Shown here: positions 1 through 8,473 of the stretch, piece after piece
Layout: each line of letters opens with the position of its first letter
Numbering within the stretch: position 1 is the stretch's first letter
Assembly (NCBI GenBank): GCA_040080965.1
Contig: JBEBHH010000006.1
Location: 62,001 to 126,000, forward strand
Direction of reading: 5' to 3'
Source of the DNA: SHZI01 sp040080965
GTDB taxonomy: Bacteria; Pseudomonadota; Gammaproteobacteria; Steroidobacterales; GCA-2729495
DNA length: 64,000 nucleotides
Made by a program: the position numbers and the translations under genes
The notes under the pieces: model-generated
Seen by the model: the letters and a program-made list of their open reading frames with translations, nothing else
The model's database searches: none
Told to the model about the DNA's origin: nothing

Positions 1-397
1 GCTCCAGGGGGGCGCAGCCCAGGTGCGTGCAGTTGCCGATCACCACGAGGAATTCGGGCCGCAGGGCCCGGGTGGCGTTCTTCGCGTACTCGGGCTGGGT
101 CGATTCCGCGGAGTCCTTGTCCTTGAGCGCGGACTTCTCGCCGGCCAGGCGGGCGAGCATGTCCTTGCTGCGGTGGAGGACCCAGACGGGCTGCCCGCGC
201 CAGACGACGCGCACCATGGCGCCCTCTTCCAGCCGGGAGATATCCACCGCGACCGGGGCACCGAGGGCCTGGGCCCGCGTGCTGGGCCGGAACGACGCGA
301 TGAACGGCGCTGCCGTGAGGGCCAGGCCCACGACTCCCGTCACACTGGTTGCCACCGTCAGGAAATGACGGCGGCTGACAGACGCCTCTTCGCTCAT
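1..397 (-). CDS. petA: Rieske iron-sulfur subunit of cytochrome bc1 (partial, N-terminal part)
   Basis: N-terminal 132 residues of the ubiquinol-cytochrome c reductase Rieske subunit; the gene runs off the left edge. The product begins MSEEASVSRRHFL, a twin-arginine signal followed by a hydrophobic segment that usually stays as the membrane anchor. The last residues in the window contain CTHLGC, the first half of the Rieske [2Fe-2S] ligand motif (Cys and His); the second CxxCH half lies outside. The ATG at 397-395 is preceded by AGAGGA. petB and petC would be expected beyond the left edge. A -10-like TATACT lies upstream. The family call is secure; completeness cannot be judged. Confidence 0.93.
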   Translation of the reverse strand, partial: MSEEASVSRRHFLTVATSVTGVVGLALTAAPFIASFRPSTRAQALGAPVAVDISRLEEGAMVRVVWRGQPVWVLHRSKDMLARLAGEKSALKDKDSAESTQPEYAKNATRALRPEFLVVIGNCTHLGCAPLE

Positions 398-450
398 CGA
401 GCTGATCCTCTGAATAGTCTCTGGATAGTCCGGGTAGATAGACTTGTTGG

Positions 451-481
451 CTTTTGCGCGGCAGAAAGCCGCAAAAGTATA
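451..481 (-). promoter_or_regulatory. Hairpin and -10-like element upstream of petA
   Basis: Between murA and petA the minus strand carries TATACT (476-481) as a possible -10 for petA. It abuts an imperfect inverted repeat (451-477) in which CTTTTGC pairs with GCAAAAG around a GC-rich inner stem. No good -35 is visible. The hairpin could end murA transcription or belong to the petA leader; it has no clean U-tract, so the assignment is tentative. Confidence 0.35.
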
Positions 482-523
482 CACGGCGGCCTTCCGGCTT
501 GCCTACCGCGGGCCGGTCCCGGA

Positions 524-1780
524 TCAGGCCCGGCGGCGGATCCGGGCGCCGAGTTGCTGCAGCTTTTCCTCGATGCACTCGTAGCCGCGATCAATATGAT
601 AGATGCGGTCCACGACGGTCTCGCCCTCGGCGGCCAGGCCGGCCAGGACCAGGCTGGCCGAGGCCCGCAGGTCGGTGGCCATGACCGGCGCGGCGCGCAG
701 GTGCGGGACGCCCTGGACGATGGCCGTGTGGCCCTCGATCTTGATGTTGGCCCCCATCCGCTGCAGCTCGAGCGCGTGCATGAAGCGGTTCTCGAAGACG
801 TTCTCGATGATCGTCCCGACCCCCTCGGCGACGCAGTTCAGGGCCATGAACTGGGCCTGCATGTCGGTGGGAAAGGCGGGATAGGGATCGGTGCTGATAT
901 CCACGGCCAGAGGCCGGCGGCCCCGCATGTCCAGCTCGATCCAGTCAGGGCCGGTGTGGATCACGGCTCCGGCCGCCCGCAGCTTGGCAAGTACGGCCTC
1001 CAGGTGATCGGGACAGGTCCTGCGCACCCGCACGTGGCCGCCCGTGATGGCGGCGGCCACCAGGAACGTACCCGTTTCGATCCGGTCGGGCTGAACCTCG
1101 TACTCGGCGCCGTGCAGCCGGCTGACGCCCTGGATGACGATGCGGTTGGTGCCGGCGCCCTGGATCTTCGCGCCCATCCTCGTCAGGAAGCCCGCCAGGT
1201 CGACGACCTCGGGCTCGAGGGCGGCGTTCTCCAGCACCGTTTCCCCATCGGCGAGGCAGGCGGCCATCATCAGGTTCTCGGTACCGGTGACGGTCACCTT
1301 GTCCATGACGAGGTGCGCGCCCCGGAGCCGGCCGGACCGGGCCCGGATGTAGCCGTCGATGATCTCGACCTCGGCGCCCATGGCCCGCAGGCCGGCCACG
1401 TGCAGGTCCACCGGCCGGGCGCCGATGGCGCAGCCGCCGGGAAGGGAGACGTCGGCATGGCCGTAGCGCCCGACCAGGGGGCCGAGCACCAGGATCGAGG
1501 CCCGCATCGTCTTGACCAGGTCGTAGGGCGCGGCGAACTCGCGGATCGTCCGGGAATCCACCTCGAGGCGCATGCCATCGTGGACGGTGACGCTGACCCC
1601 CATCCGTCCCAGCAGCTCGATGCTGGTGGTGATGTCGTTCAGGTGCGGGATGTTGGCCAGGGTGACCTGCTCGTCGGCCAGCAGGGTCGCGGCCAGGATG
1701 GGCAGCGCGGCGTTCTTGGCGCCGGAGATGCGCACCTCCCCTTCCAGGGGCCTGCCGCCGGTGATGGCGAGTTTGTCCAT
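524..1780 (-). CDS. murA: UDP-N-acetylglucosamine 1-carboxyvinyltransferase
   Basis: Cytoplasmic first committed step of peptidoglycan synthesis: transfers enolpyruvate from PEP to UDP-GlcNAc. The 418-residue product has the normal length. Lys22 in SGAKNAALP is the conserved substrate-binding lysine, and Cys117 in PGGCAIGARP is the catalytic, fosfomycin-sensitive cysteine (not the Asp variant). The C-terminal RASASLVLAG segment is also typical. The ATG at 1780 follows the ibaG stop by 18 bases, so ibaG and murA are probably cotranscribed, as in other gammaproteobacteria. A long open frame on the opposite strand is a codon-bias shadow. Confidence 0.97.
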   Translation of the reverse strand: MDKLAITGGRPLEGEVRISGAKNAALPILAATLLADEQVTLANIPHLNDITTSIELLGRMGVSVTVHDGMRLEVDSRTIREFAAPYDLVKTMRASILVLGPLVGRYGHADVSLPGGCAIGARPVDLHVAGLRAMGAEVEIIDGYIRARSGRLRGAHLVMDKVTVTGTENLMMAACLADGETVLENAALEPEVVDLAGFLTRMGAKIQGAGTNRIVIQGVSRLHGAEYEVQPDRIETGTFLVAAAITGGHVRVRRTCPDHLEAVLAKLRAAGAVIHTGPDWIELDMRGRRPLAVDISTDPYPAFPTDMQAQFMALNCVAEGVGTIIENVFENRFMHALELQRMGANIKIEGHTAIVQGVPHLRAAPVMATDLRASASLVLAGLAAEGETVVDRIYHIDRGYECIEEKLQQLGARIRRRA

Positions 1781-1798
1781 GGCCGGGCCGCCGCAGGC

Positions 1799-2041
1799 TC
1801 AGGCCTGCCGCGCGCTCCACTCTTCCGGCGTGTAGGCCTGGATGGACAGTGCGTGGATGTCGCCGCCGATGCTGCTGCCGAGGGCGCCATAGATCAGCCG
1901 GTGGCGCTGCAGGGTGCGCTTGCCCGCAAACGTGGGACTGACGACCAGGGCCTCGAAGTGCACGTTGTCCGTGCTCTGCACGGTGGCCGTCGTCCCGGGC
2001 AGGTGGGCCAGGATGAGGGTTTCGATCTCTTGGGGTGTCAT
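1799..2041 (-). CDS. ibaG: BolA-family protein, IbaG/YrbA type
   Basis: An 80-residue BolA-like protein starting MTPQEIETLILAHLPG. The family binds monothiol glutaredoxins and [2Fe-2S] clusters; IbaG is linked to envelope and acid stress. The conserved HRLIYGALG segment with its invariant His is present, followed by IHALSI. The ATG at 2041 is preferred over an in-frame TTG three codons upstream. The ibaG-murA order matches the enterobacterial one and supports IbaG over BolA proper. The divergent kdsD start lies 59 bases away. Confidence 0.88.
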   Translation of the reverse strand: MTPQEIETLILAHLPGTTATVQSTDNVHFEALVVSPTFAGKRTLQRHRLIYGALGSSIGGDIHALSIQAYTPEEWSARQA

Positions 2042-2088
2042 GAAGTGCAAGGGGGCCGGACCGGTGAGGCGCGGGATTATAGATGACT

Positions 2089-2094
2089 TACAAT
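2089..2094 (+). promoter_or_regulatory. -10-like TACAAT immediately before kdsD
   Basis: TACAAT at 2089-2094 lies six bases before the kdsD ATG at 2101. Transcription starting at the usual distance would begin at or next to the start codon and give a leaderless mRNA. A second AT-rich hexamer, TATAGA, lies just upstream. No clear -35 is visible. Confidence 0.4.
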
Positions 2095-2100
2095 CCGGCC

Positions 2101-3078
2101 ATGAGCAATGTCCCCCAGGACTTCCGCGCCCGGGGCCGACGGGTCCTCGAGATCGAGGCCGCCGCCGTCGCCGCCCTCGCGCCCCGGCTCGACGCCAGTT
2201 TCGACCGGGCCTGCCAGCTCTGCCTGGATTGCCGGGGCCGCGTAGTCGTGACGGGGATGGGCAAGTCCGGCCATATCGCCGGCAAGGTGGCCGCCACGCT
2301 CGCCAGCACGGGCACGCCGGCGTTCTTCGTCCACCCGGGTGAAGCCAGCCACGGCGACCTGGGCATGATCACGGCGGTGGACCTGCTGATCGCCATTTCC
2401 AACTCCGGCGAGACCGACGAGCTGATCACCATACTGCCGCTGCTGAAGCGGCTCGGCATTCCCCTCATCATGCTCACCGGCAACCCCCGGTCCACGCTCG
2501 CCGAGGCCGCCACCGTCTCGCTCGACATCGGCGTGCGCGAGGAAGCGTGCCCGCTAAACCTGGCGCCAACCGCGAGCACCACGGCTGCGCTCGCCATGGG
2601 CGATGCGCTGGCTGTGGCCCTGCTCGAGAGCCGCGGCTTCACGCGGGAGGACTTCGCACTGGCCCATCCGGGCGGCTCGCTGGGGCGGCGCCTCCTGCTC
2701 CGCGTCGACGACCTGATGCACGCCGGCGACGGCATCCCGCGTGTCACTCCGGACACGCCACTGGCCCAGGGCCTGGTGGAGATGACCCGCAAGGGACTGG
2801 GAATGACGGCTGTCATCGACGGCGAGGGCCGGCTGGCTGGCATCTTCACCGACGGCGACCTGCGCCGGGTCCTGGACCGGGGCATCGACGTGCACCGGAC
2901 CCCGATGCGGGACGTGATGACGTCCAGCTGCAAGACCATCCTGCCCAGCGTCCTGGCGGCGGAAGCCGTGCACCTGCTCGAGCAGCACAAGATCAACGGC
3001 CTGCTGGTCGTGGACGACACCCGGAAAGTGGTTGGTGCCCTCAACATCCACGACCTGCTTCGCGCCGGCGTGATGTAG
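2101..3078 (+). CDS. kdsD: D-arabinose 5-phosphate isomerase
   Basis: Converts ribulose 5-phosphate to arabinose 5-phosphate, the first step of Kdo synthesis for lipid A-core. The 325 residues comprise an N-terminal SIS sugar-isomerase domain (about 1-200, with GMGKSGHIAGK and SNSGETDE) and two C-terminal CBS domains (about 205-322, the second with HKINGLLVVDD). I chose the ATG at 2101 because it gives the canonical length; the in-frame ATG at 2083 lies inside the apparent promoter. It heads kdsC-lptC-lptA-lptB, the usual gammaproteobacterial order. Confidence 0.96.
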   Translation: MSNVPQDFRARGRRVLEIEAAAVAALAPRLDASFDRACQLCLDCRGRVVVTGMGKSGHIAGKVAATLASTGTPAFFVHPGEASHGDLGMITAVDLLIAISNSGETDELITILPLLKRLGIPLIMLTGNPRSTLAEAATVSLDIGVREEACPLNLAPTASTTAALAMGDALAVALLESRGFTREDFALAHPGGSLGRRLLLRVDDLMHAGDGIPRVTPDTPLAQGLVEMTRKGLGMTAVIDGEGRLAGIFTDGDLRRVLDRGIDVHRTPMRDVMTSSCKTILPSVLAAEAVHLLEQHKINGLLVVDDTRKVVGALNIHDLLRAGVM

Positions 3079-3093
3079 GCCCGCGGGCACCGC

Positions 3094-3609
3094 ATGGATC
3101 CACGGGAACTGCGCGCCGCCGCCGCCCGCATCCGCCTGCTGGTCCTGGATGTGGACGGCGTCCTGACCGACGGCCGGCTGCTCTATGACGCCGACGGCCG
3201 CGAGGCGAAGAGCTTCCACGTGCGGGACGGTTACGGCCTGCAGCAGGTCATGGCCGCGGGCGTGACCGTTGCCGTCATCTCCGGCCGGCACTCACCGGCA
3301 GCCGCCGCCCGGCTTGCCGAGCTGCGGGTGCCCCACGTGTTTCTCGGCAGGAACGACAAGCGCCAGGTGCTGGACCAGCTGCTGGCGGAACTCGGCATTC
3401 CCGCAGGCCAGGTGGCCTGCGTGGGCGACGACGTCACGGACCTGGACATCATGGGTTCGTCAGGCCTCGGGATCACGGTGGCGGACGCTCACCCGGCCGT
3501 ACTGCAGGCCGCCGGCTGGGTGACCCGGGCCAGCGGCGGCCGCGGCGCGGTGCGCGAGGTCTGCGATCTCCTGCTGGCCAGCCGGCAGCCCGCCTCGCCG
3601 GCCGGCTGA
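3094..3609 (+). CDS. kdsC: 3-deoxy-D-manno-octulosonate 8-phosphate phosphatase
   Basis: HAD-superfamily phosphatase that releases Kdo from Kdo-8-phosphate. The 171-residue capless protein has motif I DVDGVLTDG with both catalytic Asp, motif II in VISGR, and motif IV GDDVTDLD. It starts 15 bases after kdsD, and its TGA is directly followed by the lptC ATG, so translation of the three genes is probably coupled. Confidence 0.96.
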   Translation: MDPRELRAAAARIRLLVLDVDGVLTDGRLLYDADGREAKSFHVRDGYGLQQVMAAGVTVAVISGRHSPAAAARLAELRVPHVFLGRNDKRQVLDQLLAELGIPAGQVACVGDDVTDLDIMGSSGLGITVADAHPAVLQAAGWVTRASGGRGAVREVCDLLLASRQPASPAG

Positions 3610-4197
3610 ATGGAACTGCAACACAGGGGACAGCTGGCGGTACTGGCCGTGGCAGCGCTGGCCAGCACCTGGCTGGTGTTTCGCAATCCGTCGACCGACG
3701 TCGAAGCGCCGTCCGGCCCGCGGCTCGGGCTCGGCTACTACGTCCAGGACGCCCGCCTGACCGGCTCCGGGATCGACGGCCGGATCCTCTACCGGGTGTC
3801 TGCCGCGTCGGCCGAGCAGCTGCTGGCGGACGGCACCATCACGATGCGGGACGTGGCGGTCAACTACGAACCCGCAGCCCAGGTTCCGTGGAAGCTGCGG
3901 GCCGATCGCGGGCAGATACCACCGGATCGTAATATCATTGAACTCGCCGGCGACGTGACCGCCACGACCACGGTCGGCCCGGCCACCACCGGAGTCCGGG
4001 GCCGCAGCAGTGCGGCGCCGCTCCTGATCCGAACCGACTACCTGGAGCTGGATCCCGAAGCCTACATCGCCAGGACCGAGCGCATGGTGGCGGTGGAGCG
4101 CGACCGGGACACGCTCCGGGCCAGGGGGATGCGTGTCTATCTCAAGCAGGATCGCCTTCAGTTCAGCTCCGAGGTTCGCGGGCGCTTTCTCCCCTGA
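3610..4197 (+). CDS. lptC: LPS export protein LptC
   Basis: Bitopic inner-membrane protein that passes LPS from LptBFG to LptA. The 195 residues include one N-terminal transmembrane segment (about 9-24, LAVLAVAALASTWLVF) followed by a periplasmic beta-jellyroll domain. The sequence is diverged, as is normal for LptC, so the call rests on topology, size and position between kdsC and lptA. The ATG abuts the kdsC stop. The last 65 bases overlap the proposed lptA start in another frame. Confidence 0.88.
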   Translation: MELQHRGQLAVLAVAALASTWLVFRNPSTDVEAPSGPRLGLGYYVQDARLTGSGIDGRILYRVSAASAEQLLADGTITMRDVAVNYEPAAQVPWKLRADRGQIPPDRNIIELAGDVTATTTVGPATTGVRGRSSAAPLLIRTDYLELDPEAYIARTERMVAVERDRDTLRARGMRVYLKQDRLQFSSEVRGRFLP

Positions 4198-4849
4198 GCG
4201 CCTGGCGGCTGCCCTCCTCCTTGCGGTCCTGATGTCCGTCCAGGCCGTCGCCGCTGATGCCAGGCAGGCCGTGCCGCAGCTGGCCCCGGCGGACACAACC
4301 CTGCCGATCGATCTCGACGCCGCTTTCTCGGAGCTTGACCGGCGCAACAACCGCCTCATCTTCCGCCAGCTGAACATCAAGCAGGGGGCCCTGGCCATCA
4401 AGGCGGACGAAGCCACGGCCGATCCGGCGGATTTCGAGAACAGCGTTTGGGTGTTCACCGGTAACGTCGTCATCGTGAATGCCGGCACGACGGCCAGCTG
4501 CGACCGGGCCGAGCTCACGTTCCGGGACAACCAGCTGCGCATGGCCAGGCTCACGGGCAAGCCGGCCCGGTTCAGCCAGGCCGGCACCGAAGGCGACCCG
4601 GCCACGGAAGGCCGCGGCGAACTGCTCGAGTACGACCTCGAGGGCGCGACGATCCAGATGGCCAACGACGCCTTCCTCAGTGATGGCAAGAGCGAGATTT
4701 CCGGCTCCCGGATCGCCTACGACCTGCGGCGGGAAGTGGTGACCGCGGGCGGCACGGACGGCGGCCAGGTCCGCATGCGGATCACGCCGCGGCAGAAGCC
4801 CGCGACGCCGGCACCCGCAACCGCACCACCGGCGGGAACCAGTCCGTGA
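4133..4849 (+). CDS. lptA: LPS transport periplasmic protein LptA
   Basis: Periplasmic beta-jellyroll protein that forms the LPS bridge to the outer membrane. The product is up to 238 residues. A signal peptide is clear (hydrophobic LAAALLLAVLM, then AVAADA). An OstA-like domain follows, with DEATADPADFENSVWVFTGN and a proline/alanine-rich tail. The start is uncertain: the GTG at 4133 lies within lptC and leaves a long n-region, while the ATG at 4232 would cut the signal peptide. Overlap with lptC also occurs in other species. The TGA overlaps the lptB GTG. Confidence 0.88.
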   Translation: MSISSRIAFSSAPRFAGAFSPERLAAALLLAVLMSVQAVAADARQAVPQLAPADTTLPIDLDAAFSELDRRNNRLIFRQLNIKQGALAIKADEATADPADFENSVWVFTGNVVIVNAGTTASCDRAELTFRDNQLRMARLTGKPARFSQAGTEGDPATEGRGELLEYDLEGATIQMANDAFLSDGKSEISGSRIAYDLRREVVTAGGTDGGQVRMRITPRQKPATPAPATAPPAGTSP

Positions 4850-5571
4850 GCACGCTGCGGGCGGAGGCGATCGACAAGCGGTTCAAGCAGCGGCAGGTGG
4901 TCAAGGGCATTTCCCTCGCCGTCAACAGCGGCGAGATCGTGGGCCTGCTGGGGCCGAACGGCGCCGGGAAGACCACGGCCTTCTACATGATCGTCGGGCT
5001 GATCCCCTGTGACGCTGGCCGGATCAGCCTGGACGAGCACGACCTGACCAGCATGCCCATGCACCGCCGGGCGCGCCTTGGCCTCGGCTACCTGCCCCAG
5101 GAAGCTTCCGTCTTTCGCAAGCTCAGCGTCGAGGACAACATACTGGCGATACTCCAGACGCGGCCGGGACTGGACCGGTCGGACCAGGAGCGGCTGCTGG
5201 AGGAACTGCTCGACGAACTGCACATCACCCATGTCCGCACCAGCATGGGCGTGAGCCTGTCGGGCGGTGAGCGGCGGCGGGTGGAGATCGCCCGGGCGCT
5301 GGCTGCGGAGCCGCGCTTTGTCCTGCTCGACGAGCCGTTCGCGGGCGTGGACCCCATTTCGGTCCTGGATATCCAGCGGATCGTCCGCCACCTGGCGTCC
5401 CGCGGCATCGGAATCCTGATTACGGACCATAATGTGCGCGAGACACTGGGAATCTGCAGCCGGGCTTATATTCTCAACGACGGGGCAATGATTGCCGAAG
5501 GCACCCCCGGGGACATCCTGGCGAACCAGCAGGTCCGGCAGGTTTACCTCGGCGAGGGCTTTAAGCTATAG
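4846..5571 (+). CDS. lptB: LPS export ABC transporter ATP-binding protein
   Basis: Cytoplasmic ATPase that powers LPS extraction with LptF and LptG, which are not in this window. The 241 residues carry Walker A GPNGAGKTT, a Q-loop in YLPQEASVF, signature LSGGERRR, Walker B FVLLDEPF and switch ITDHNVRE, all typical of LptB. A GTG start at 4846 overlaps the lptA TGA as GTGA, implying coupling. rpoN follows after 37 bases, the standard order. Confidence 0.97.
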   Translation: MSTLRAEAIDKRFKQRQVVKGISLAVNSGEIVGLLGPNGAGKTTAFYMIVGLIPCDAGRISLDEHDLTSMPMHRRARLGLGYLPQEASVFRKLSVEDNILAILQTRPGLDRSDQERLLEELLDELHITHVRTSMGVSLSGGERRRVEIARALAAEPRFVLLDEPFAGVDPISVLDIQRIVRHLASRGIGILITDHNVRETLGICSRAYILNDGAMIAEGTPGDILANQQVRQVYLGEGFKL

Positions 5572-5608
5572 GCTGCGCCACGACGCGCGGCGGTCTTCAG
5601 GGATGACG

Positions 5609-7093
5609 ATGAAGCCGGCACTACAACTCAGGATCAGCCAGCAGCTGACCATGACTCCGCAGCTGCAGCAGGCCATTCGCCTGCTGCAGCTTCCGGTTGC
5701 TGAGCTCAACACGCAGCTCGAGCAGCTCCTGGCCGAGAACGTCATGCTGGACTTGGAGGAGCCCGCCCCGGGCAGCTCCGACGCGCCCGTCGAACTTGAC
5801 GCCCTGCCCCCTGACCCTGCGGAGGGCGGCACTCCAGAGGACGAGACGCCCGCCGACAACTGGGACGACGCCGACAGCGAGTCTTCCGTCGCCGCCAGTT
5901 CCGCGGGCGACGAAGACGGCGATTCCCTCCTGTGGAACGAGACCTCCGGTGGCGGCAGCAGTAACTGGGACGGCGAGGACGGCCGGCCGGAACCCAGCGA
6001 CCGGGCCAACGAGACGCTCCACGCCCACCTGCTGTGGCAGCTGGAGACCGAGCACTTCGAGCCGCGGGAGGTCCTCATGGGCCAGGCGCTCGTGGATGCC
6101 ATGAACGACGCGGGCTACCTCACCGAACCGCTCCCGTCGATCGTCGACACCCTCCGGCAGTCCGGCGAGTTCACGCTGGAAGAGCTGGAGCAGACGCTGG
6201 TCAAGGTCCAGGCCCTCGACCCGGCGGGTGTCGGCGCCCGGGACCTCGGGGAGTGCATCCGCATCCAGTTGCGGCAGCTGGCGGCAAACGTGCCGGGCCG
6301 GGAGCTTGCCCTGGCGATCACGGTGGATGGCCTCGACCTGGTGGCCGAGCAGCAGCTGGGCATGCTGCGCCGGCGGCTGGGCGTGTCCGAGGAAGACCTC
6401 GATGTGGCCCTCGCCCTGATCCGCAACTGCCACCCCAAGCCCGGCCTCGCGGTGCAGCCCTCGTCACCCGACTACATCGTGCCCGACGTCTTCGTCCGGA
6501 AGCGCCACGGGCGCTGGACGGTGGACGTGAACCGCTCCATCACGCCGCGCCTCAAGGTCAACCAGGCCTACGCGGACATGGTGCGCGGCGACAGCGAGCA
6601 CGCCACGCTCCGCAACCAGCTGCAGGAGGCCCGCTGGCTGGTCCGGAGCCTCGAGATCCGCAACGACACGCTGCTCAAGGTGGCCATGTGCATCGTCGAT
6701 CGCCAGGCGGCGTTCCTCGAGCACGGCGAGGAGGCCATGCGGCCCATGGTGCTGCGCGACGTGGCCGACATCGTCGAGATGCACGAATCCACCATCTCAC
6801 GGGTCACCGCGAACAAGTACATGCACACCCCGCGGGGCGTGTTCGAGTTCCGGCACTTCTTCTCCAGCCAGGTCACCGGCGACGACGGCAGCGAGCAGTC
6901 GTCCACGGCGATCCGGGCCCGGATCAGGAAGCTGATCGGCCAGGAAGACCCTGCGAAGCCGCTTTCCGACAGCCAACTCGCTGATTTACTGTCAAAACTG
7001 GGCATCCAGGTGGCCCGGCGTACAGTGGCAAAATACCGGGAAGCCATGAACATCGAACCTTCCAGCGAGCGCAAGCGGCGCCCGCCACGGTAA
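5609..7093 (+). CDS. rpoN: RNA polymerase sigma-54 factor
   Basis: Alternative sigma factor for -24/-12 promoters that need AAA+ activators. The 494 residues show the Gln/Leu-rich region I (LRISQQLTMTPQLQQAIRLL), an acidic region II (about 50-130), the core-binding domain, a helix-turn-helix, and the RpoN box ARRTVAKYRE at 469-478. I chose the ATG at 5609 because AGGG is then well spaced; an ATG at 5603 and longer frames are possible. It sits between lptB and hpf. A -24/-12 promoter was not recognised within the window. Confidence 0.97.
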   Translation: MKPALQLRISQQLTMTPQLQQAIRLLQLPVAELNTQLEQLLAENVMLDLEEPAPGSSDAPVELDALPPDPAEGGTPEDETPADNWDDADSESSVAASSAGDEDGDSLLWNETSGGGSSNWDGEDGRPEPSDRANETLHAHLLWQLETEHFEPREVLMGQALVDAMNDAGYLTEPLPSIVDTLRQSGEFTLEELEQTLVKVQALDPAGVGARDLGECIRIQLRQLAANVPGRELALAITVDGLDLVAEQQLGMLRRRLGVSEEDLDVALALIRNCHPKPGLAVQPSSPDYIVPDVFVRKRHGRWTVDVNRSITPRLKVNQAYADMVRGDSEHATLRNQLQEARWLVRSLEIRNDTLLKVAMCIVDRQAAFLEHGEEAMRPMVLRDVADIVEMHESTISRVTANKYMHTPRGVFEFRHFFSSQVTGDDGSEQSSTAIRARIRKLIGQEDPAKPLSDSQLADLLSKLGIQVARRTVAKYREAMNIEPSSERKRRPPR

Positions 7094-7124
7094 GGCCAGC
7101 AAACAACAGCAAAAGGAAGCCACG

Positions 7125-7445
7125 ATGCAACTCAACCTGACTGGCCACCATGTCGAGATCACCGAGCCGATGCGGGATTACGTGCAGTCCAAGCTGGGCC
7201 GCATCGAGCGGCACTTCGATCACGTCACCGTTTGCCATTGCATCCTGACGGTGGACAAGCTGCGGCACCGGGCGGAGGCTACCGTGAACGTCTCCGGCGG
7301 CCAGCTGTTTGCCGAGTCGATCGACGAGAACATGTACGCCGCAATCGATGGCATGGTCGACAAGCTCGACCGCCAGGTCCGCAAGCACAAGGAAAAGCTC
7401 ACGGACCATCACGCCCGGGAAAACGGCAAGCGCGACCTCACCTGA
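7125..7445 (+). CDS. hpf: Ribosome hibernation promoting factor (short form)
   Basis: A 106-residue HPF/YfiA-family protein, the short gammaproteobacterial form that helps make 100S dimers in stationary phase. It begins MQLNLTGHHVEITEPMRDYV and has the beta-alpha-beta-beta-beta-alpha pattern ending in a basic helix (LDRQVRKHKEKL). There is a good AAAGGAAG site before the ATG. The position after rpoN is conserved across Proteobacteria. Confidence 0.95.
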   Translation: MQLNLTGHHVEITEPMRDYVQSKLGRIERHFDHVTVCHCILTVDKLRHRAEATVNVSGGQLFAESIDENMYAAIDGMVDKLDRQVRKHKEKLTDHHARENGKRDLT

Positions 7446-7470
7446 GGCGCGCGGCACCGGCAGGCAGTCC

Positions 7471-8385
7471 ATGCGCCTGATCATCGTCAGTGGCCTCTCC
7501 GGGTCCGGCAAGACCGTGGCCCTGCACCACTTCGAGGACCTGGGCTTCTACTGCATCGACAATGTCCCGGCGGCCCTTCTCGCCACCATGATCGGCGAGA
7601 TCACTGCCACCCAGGACCCCCTCTACGCCAACCTGGCCATCGGCATCGACGCGCGGAACCGGGCCGCCGACCTGGCGCGGCTGCCCGAGGTCGTGCGGGA
7701 CCTGCGGGGCCGCGGCATCCGCTGCGAGGTGATCTTCCTCCACGCGGACGACAACATCCTTTTGAAGCGCTACGGCGAGACCCGCCGCAAGCATCCGCTG
7801 AGCGCGGCGGGCCTCAGCCTGCGGGAGGCGATCGACCGGGAACGGCAACTGCTGGGCCCGATCATCGCGTCCGCGGAACTGGTGCTCGACACGACCCGCA
7901 CCAGCATCTACGAGTTGCGGGACATCATCCGGAGGCGGGTGGGCGCCCACGAGCAGCCGGGGCTCTCCATACTCATCGAGTCCTTCGGCTACAAGCACGG
8001 CATTCCCGCAGACGCGGACTTCGTCTTCGACCTCCGCTGCCTGCCGAATCCCTACTGGAACATGGCGCTCCGGCCGCTGACCGGCAAGGATGGGCCGGTG
8101 GCTGAATTCCTCGATGCCTCGGACAGCGTCCAGCGGATGTACGGCGACATCCTCGGCTTCCTCGATCGCTGGATCCCCGAGTACATCGACTTCAACCGCA
8201 ACTACCTGACCGTGGCCATCGGCTGCACGGGCGGCCAGCACCGCTCGGTCTACATGACGGAGAAGCTGGCGGCGGAGCTGGCGAAGCGGTACTCGCCCGT
8301 CATGACCCGGCACAACGAACTGCCGGAGAAGGAAGGCCGTATCCAGGCGCCCCAATTCGGCGGACCGATCGGGGACCCGTCGTAG
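7471..8385 (+). CDS. rapZ: RNase adapter protein RapZ
   Basis: A 304-residue nucleotide-binding protein; in E. coli RapZ directs RNase E to the GlmZ sRNA and so controls glucosamine 6-phosphate synthase. Walker A GLSGSGKT is at 8-15, and the C-terminal domain contains GCTGGQHRSV. Upstream in-frame codons inside hpf are shadows; the ATG at 7471 gives the family length. ptsN, usually between hpf and rapZ in E. coli and Pseudomonas, is absent. The TAG stop lies within the end of a REP palindrome. Confidence 0.95.
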   Translation: MRLIIVSGLSGSGKTVALHHFEDLGFYCIDNVPAALLATMIGEITATQDPLYANLAIGIDARNRAADLARLPEVVRDLRGRGIRCEVIFLHADDNILLKRYGETRRKHPLSAAGLSLREAIDRERQLLGPIIASAELVLDTTRTSIYELRDIIRRRVGAHEQPGLSILIESFGYKHGIPADADFVFDLRCLPNPYWNMALRPLTGKDGPVAEFLDASDSVQRMYGDILGFLDRWIPEYIDFNRNYLTVAIGCTGGQHRSVYMTEKLAAELAKRYSPVMTRHNELPEKEGRIQAPQFGGPIGDPS

Positions 8386-8473
8386 GAGCGCCGACCGGCG
8401 CGACCCCTCTCCCGCGAGAATCGAGTCCGCGAGTCTCGAGCGGGAGAGGGGTCGCGCCGGTCGGCGCTCCTAC
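8382..8473. repeat. REP-type palindrome, copy A (full)
   Basis: A 92-bp element with 34-bp perfect inverted arms beginning GTAGGAGCGCCGACCGGCG. The arms enclose an asymmetric core, GAGAATCGAGTCC then GCGAGTCTC, read here on the plus strand. It lies between the convergent rapZ and patatin genes, and both take their TAG stop from its two ends. There is no U-tract, so it is a REP/BIME-like hairpin and not a standard terminator. Other copies: 24066, 32570 and 60538, plus three partial copies. Confidence 0.9.

Noticed and set aside
23..2086. Very long open frame on the plus strand opposite petA and murA
   Set aside because: It is antisense to two well-conserved genes, is rich in Gly/His/Arg/Asp typical of high-G+C shadow frames, and has no recognisable domain or ribosome-binding site.
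4133..4197. Frameshift suspected where lptA overlaps the end of lptC
   Set aside because: Both products have normal length and features. Overlap of these genes is known, and only the precise lptA start is unclear.
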